Shown piece after piece: positions 63,201-64,000 of a stretch of DNA of 64,000 nt. The position numbers were made by a program, and so were the translations under genes. Origin of the DNA: Pseudomonadota bacterium (GTDB lineage Bacteria > Pseudomonadota > Gammaproteobacteria > Pseudomonadales > Moraxellaceae); contig JAEWKT010000062.1 in the NCBI GenBank assembly GCA_023393635.1, forward strand, positions 10,628 through 74,627, read 5' to 3'. Under the pieces are notes generated by a model. It was not told the origin of the DNA and did no database searches. It saw only the letters and a list, made by a program, of their open reading frames with translations. The number at the start of each line of letters is the position of its first letter. Within the stretch, counting starts at the first letter, position 1.

Positions 63201-64000
63201 CCTACCTGCACCGCAATTGTGCCATCATTAGCAATTTCAGCGGCATTTAAAATACCATCACCGTTAGCATCGCTGACAATAACCACCTCACCAATAAGGT
63301 CACGCGCAATGGTATCAATGGTCACTGTGGCACTACTACGGTCAATATTACCTTCGGGATCAGTAGCCTGCGCTTCAATAATAAGCGCACCTTCGTCAAG
63401 ATTTGTCAGATTAACCCGAATATAACCCTGTTCCACATCATCAGTGGTTACAGCGTAGTCAGTTCCATTAACAGTAATAATTAAACCAACAGCTGCGTCA
63501 TTACCTAAAGCAACTTCAATGACTACCGCCTCATTTTGAGCAAATTCACTATCATTAATAATACCGTCATTATTCAAGTCACTTACAATCGTAATTTCAC
63601 CGACTAAATCTCTTGGAACAGTATCTACTGTCACCATTAAACTAGCATTTTGACTATTACCATCATTGTCAGACGCTAAAACATCAATCGTTAATGACCC
63701 TTCTTTAGATGCATCGACCTTGGCAACTATATAGCCATTGTCTATGTCATTTTGATTAACACTATATTCTGCGCCATTTACAGTAACCACGTTACCAACC
63801 TGGGCACTATCACCTAATGCTATATGCACCGTAATCTGCTTACTCTCACCAATCTCAGTGGCATTTAAAATACCATCACCGTTAGTATCTGACGCTACTG
63901 TGATTTCTCCGATTAAGCCTTGATCAGTCGGGTCAGTTGGATCAGTTGGATCAGTCGGATCAGTTGGATCAGTTGGATCAGTTGGATCAGTCGGATCAGT
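60212..64000 (-). CDS. Large Bap-like repeat adhesin, type I secreted (N-terminal part outside window)
   Basis: The frame is open across the right edge; 1262 C-terminal residues are visible. In order there is a Thr-Asp-Pro repeat linker (TDP x8 then TDQ), five tandem ~103-residue Ig-like repeats (63919 down to about 62380), and two further Ig-like domains (about 62380-61860). A Leu/Gly-rich helical region of ~410 residues follows, then a short RTX-like segment (GGEGSDTLIFKLLD, GGNGSDTWQDF) and a C-terminal type I secretion signal ending NHQLLV. A GTG at 63829 is an internal codon, not the start. Together with the adjacent exporter genes it is a surface or biofilm adhesin; the retention module and ligand domain lie outside the window. 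Confidence 0.93.
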   Translation of the reverse strand, partial: TDPTDPTDPTDPTDPTDPTDPTDPTDQGLIGEITVASDTNGDGILNATEIGESKQITVHIALGDSAQVGNVVTVNGAEYSVNQNDIDNGYIVAKVDASKEGSLTIDVLASDNDGNSQNASLMVTVDTVPRDLVGEITIVSDLNNDGIINDSEFAQNEAVVIEVALGNDAAVGLIITVNGTDYAVTTDDVEQGYIRVNLTNLDEGALIIEAQATDPEGNIDRSSATVTIDTIARDLIGEVVIVSDANGDGILNAAEIANDGTIAVQVGLGSEAQAGDEITVNGVTHTVTNNDKTQGYIEVDITTKGEGSFDIEVSAVDSEGNLDSSISTVIVDTTPRDLIGDVTVVSDANGDGIIGAGEIAADGTIEVRVDLGTEVKVGDTITVNDTDHVVTDQELDSGFITETVKVPASGDLVIDVSATDPEGNQSTGTITVTIDTTPRDLVGAISIVGDVNNDGIINAAEMTEGKFAVQIGLGEDATADTIIRVNGENYSVNTHDISNGYITALVPAAVQGKLTIEVEAADANGNIDTESTTVNVDTIAPATPTLTLMNFDDTGIAGDNVSSDNNFILGLNTPLGEGETVTYQVSTDGGQTWQTTTEQQQNIADDDYQFRAQVTDAAGNSTTGSAVSVTIDTMAPDAPTVTAFSPDNTVILGMAEPNSIVNIYNADTNEVLATVTTNADGEYTAVYHPGFNDLNLRITATDLAGNSSEIDLSQTPIEGPNGLVSVLQNAIANLSDGTAIEPISTLVNNLIDPNTSTLAGLTSILEQITTTDQPITGAITELVDNLTAANTGGDENLGALINALNSVAGFLGSSDPEALSAANQNLATFVNGSNGLTAIPDILDTTVAGLADTVGELLGGSVGANIEVGSLSEALNAQALSGTLTGLVGGIGTLVDTLLVPINAILTGLGAFPDNAITISKLTTALSNTISTLLADHEVILNGVSHENGLLNDVVATIISENQPALIDAVFDSLGLVGNIAGTLLSPVANQVLAPVINGLTSGLLDGSIDILEPAAPNGTGGDDTLLNALSGIVSSLAGTDTPLEPLSTLVDNLIRNDGFVASDILNAIDRLTDTDGGVLGPLTELVNQLNDAGVSDVTQGLSGLLNGLLEQVVEPLVDGLFDLDRPLPDMAGNDVMVSGTTNETFVGGEGSDTLIFKLLDAADNTGGNGSDTWQDFQLGDTLTNLNADKIDISELLVDYTGDGSAASLAGYVNVIQVGNDTILEIDRDGAGAVYDSAQLLTLTNVTVDNLDTLLNNHQLLV
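62380..63919 (-). repeat. Five tandem ~309-bp coding repeats of the adhesin
   Basis: Units begin at 63919, 63610, 63301, 62992 and 62683 and code for ~103 residues each. Each starts D/G-L-I/V-G, continues with a DxNxDGIxxxxE loop (EF-hand-like), then an ITVNG strand and the xVDTxxR junction. Units are diverged at the protein level, so recent expansion is not indicated. Confidence 0.88.
63920..64000 (-). repeat. 9-bp coding minisatellite (Thr-Asp-Pro)
   Basis: Nine in-frame 9-bp units, ACTGATCCR on the minus strand, run into the window edge. Units differ only at the third base of the Pro codon plus one GAT/GAC change, and the last unit reads Thr-Asp-Gln. Total length is unknown because the array continues outside. 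Confidence 0.9.

Noticed and set aside
63829..63831. GTG as a start codon of the adhesin
   Set aside because: The same frame continues upstream through the first Ig-like repeat and the Thr-Asp-Pro linker to the window edge, so this is an internal Val codon.
63920..64000. CRISPR-like short direct repeats
   Set aside because: The units are 9 bp without spacers and in frame with the adhesin as Thr-Asp-Pro codons, so this is a coding minisatellite.

Overview
The window is chromosomal DNA from a gammaproteobacterium of the family Moraxellaceae, close to Acinetobacter or Alkanindiges. The evidence is the gene order tpiA-secG-tRNA-Leu-tRNA-fMet-rimP-nusA-infB, a 494-residue NusA, the characteristic IF-2 N terminus, a fadBA operon, and a leuC-leuD-lipoprotein-leuB operon with a divergent LysR gene. 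These assignments come from reading the sequence and from knowledge of the families; no database search was run.

Layout: 1-6358 (minus) is a translation and transcription block: tpiA, secG, tRNA-Leu(GAG), initiator tRNA-Met, rimP, nusA and infB, the last cut by the left edge. 6421-7178 holds two small hypothetical genes. 7317-11745 is the type IV pilus biogenesis block pilB-pilC-pilD followed by coaE. 11786-23136 is mixed housekeeping: an EamA transporter, rlmB, ppnP, recN, an algH family gene, ruvX, an ABC exporter, pgsA, a thioesterase and uvrC. 23315-26839 holds a DUF3015 protein, a DUF4105 envelope protein and an LpxO-like hydroxylase. 27118-30459 is fadBA, the beta-oxidation complex.

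30597-33000 is a small accessory patch. It holds an orphan lipoprotein, a decayed duplicate of the 3' end of fadA with its terminator, a gene broken by one in-frame stop, and a VapBC-type toxin-antitoxin pair. 33041-42972 holds a FrnE/DsbA-like oxidoreductase, an AaeAB-like efflux operon, an orphan outer-membrane protein, htpG, an LprI-like protein and a Na+/H+ antiporter family protein. 43054-45078 is an AT-rich arsenic resistance cassette (arsR-arsC-acr3) with its own promoter and terminator. 45083-55230 holds an epoxide-hydrolase-like enzyme, leucine biosynthesis genes, a LysR regulator, a HAD phosphatase, rppH and ptsP.

55227 to the right edge (minus) is a type I secretion locus: HlyD adaptor, ABC exporter, TolC-like channel, and the C-terminal 1262 residues of a large Bap-like adhesin. 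The adhesin shows a Thr-Asp-Pro minisatellite linker, five tandem ~103-residue Ig-like repeats with EF-hand-like loops, two more Ig-like domains, an unusual ~410-residue Leu/Gly-rich helical region, and a type I secretion C-terminal signal.

The most notable items are the adhesin's helical module, the fadA remnant next to the stop-interrupted gene, and the probable truncation of the arsenic cassette. No wholly new defence or mobile system is evident.
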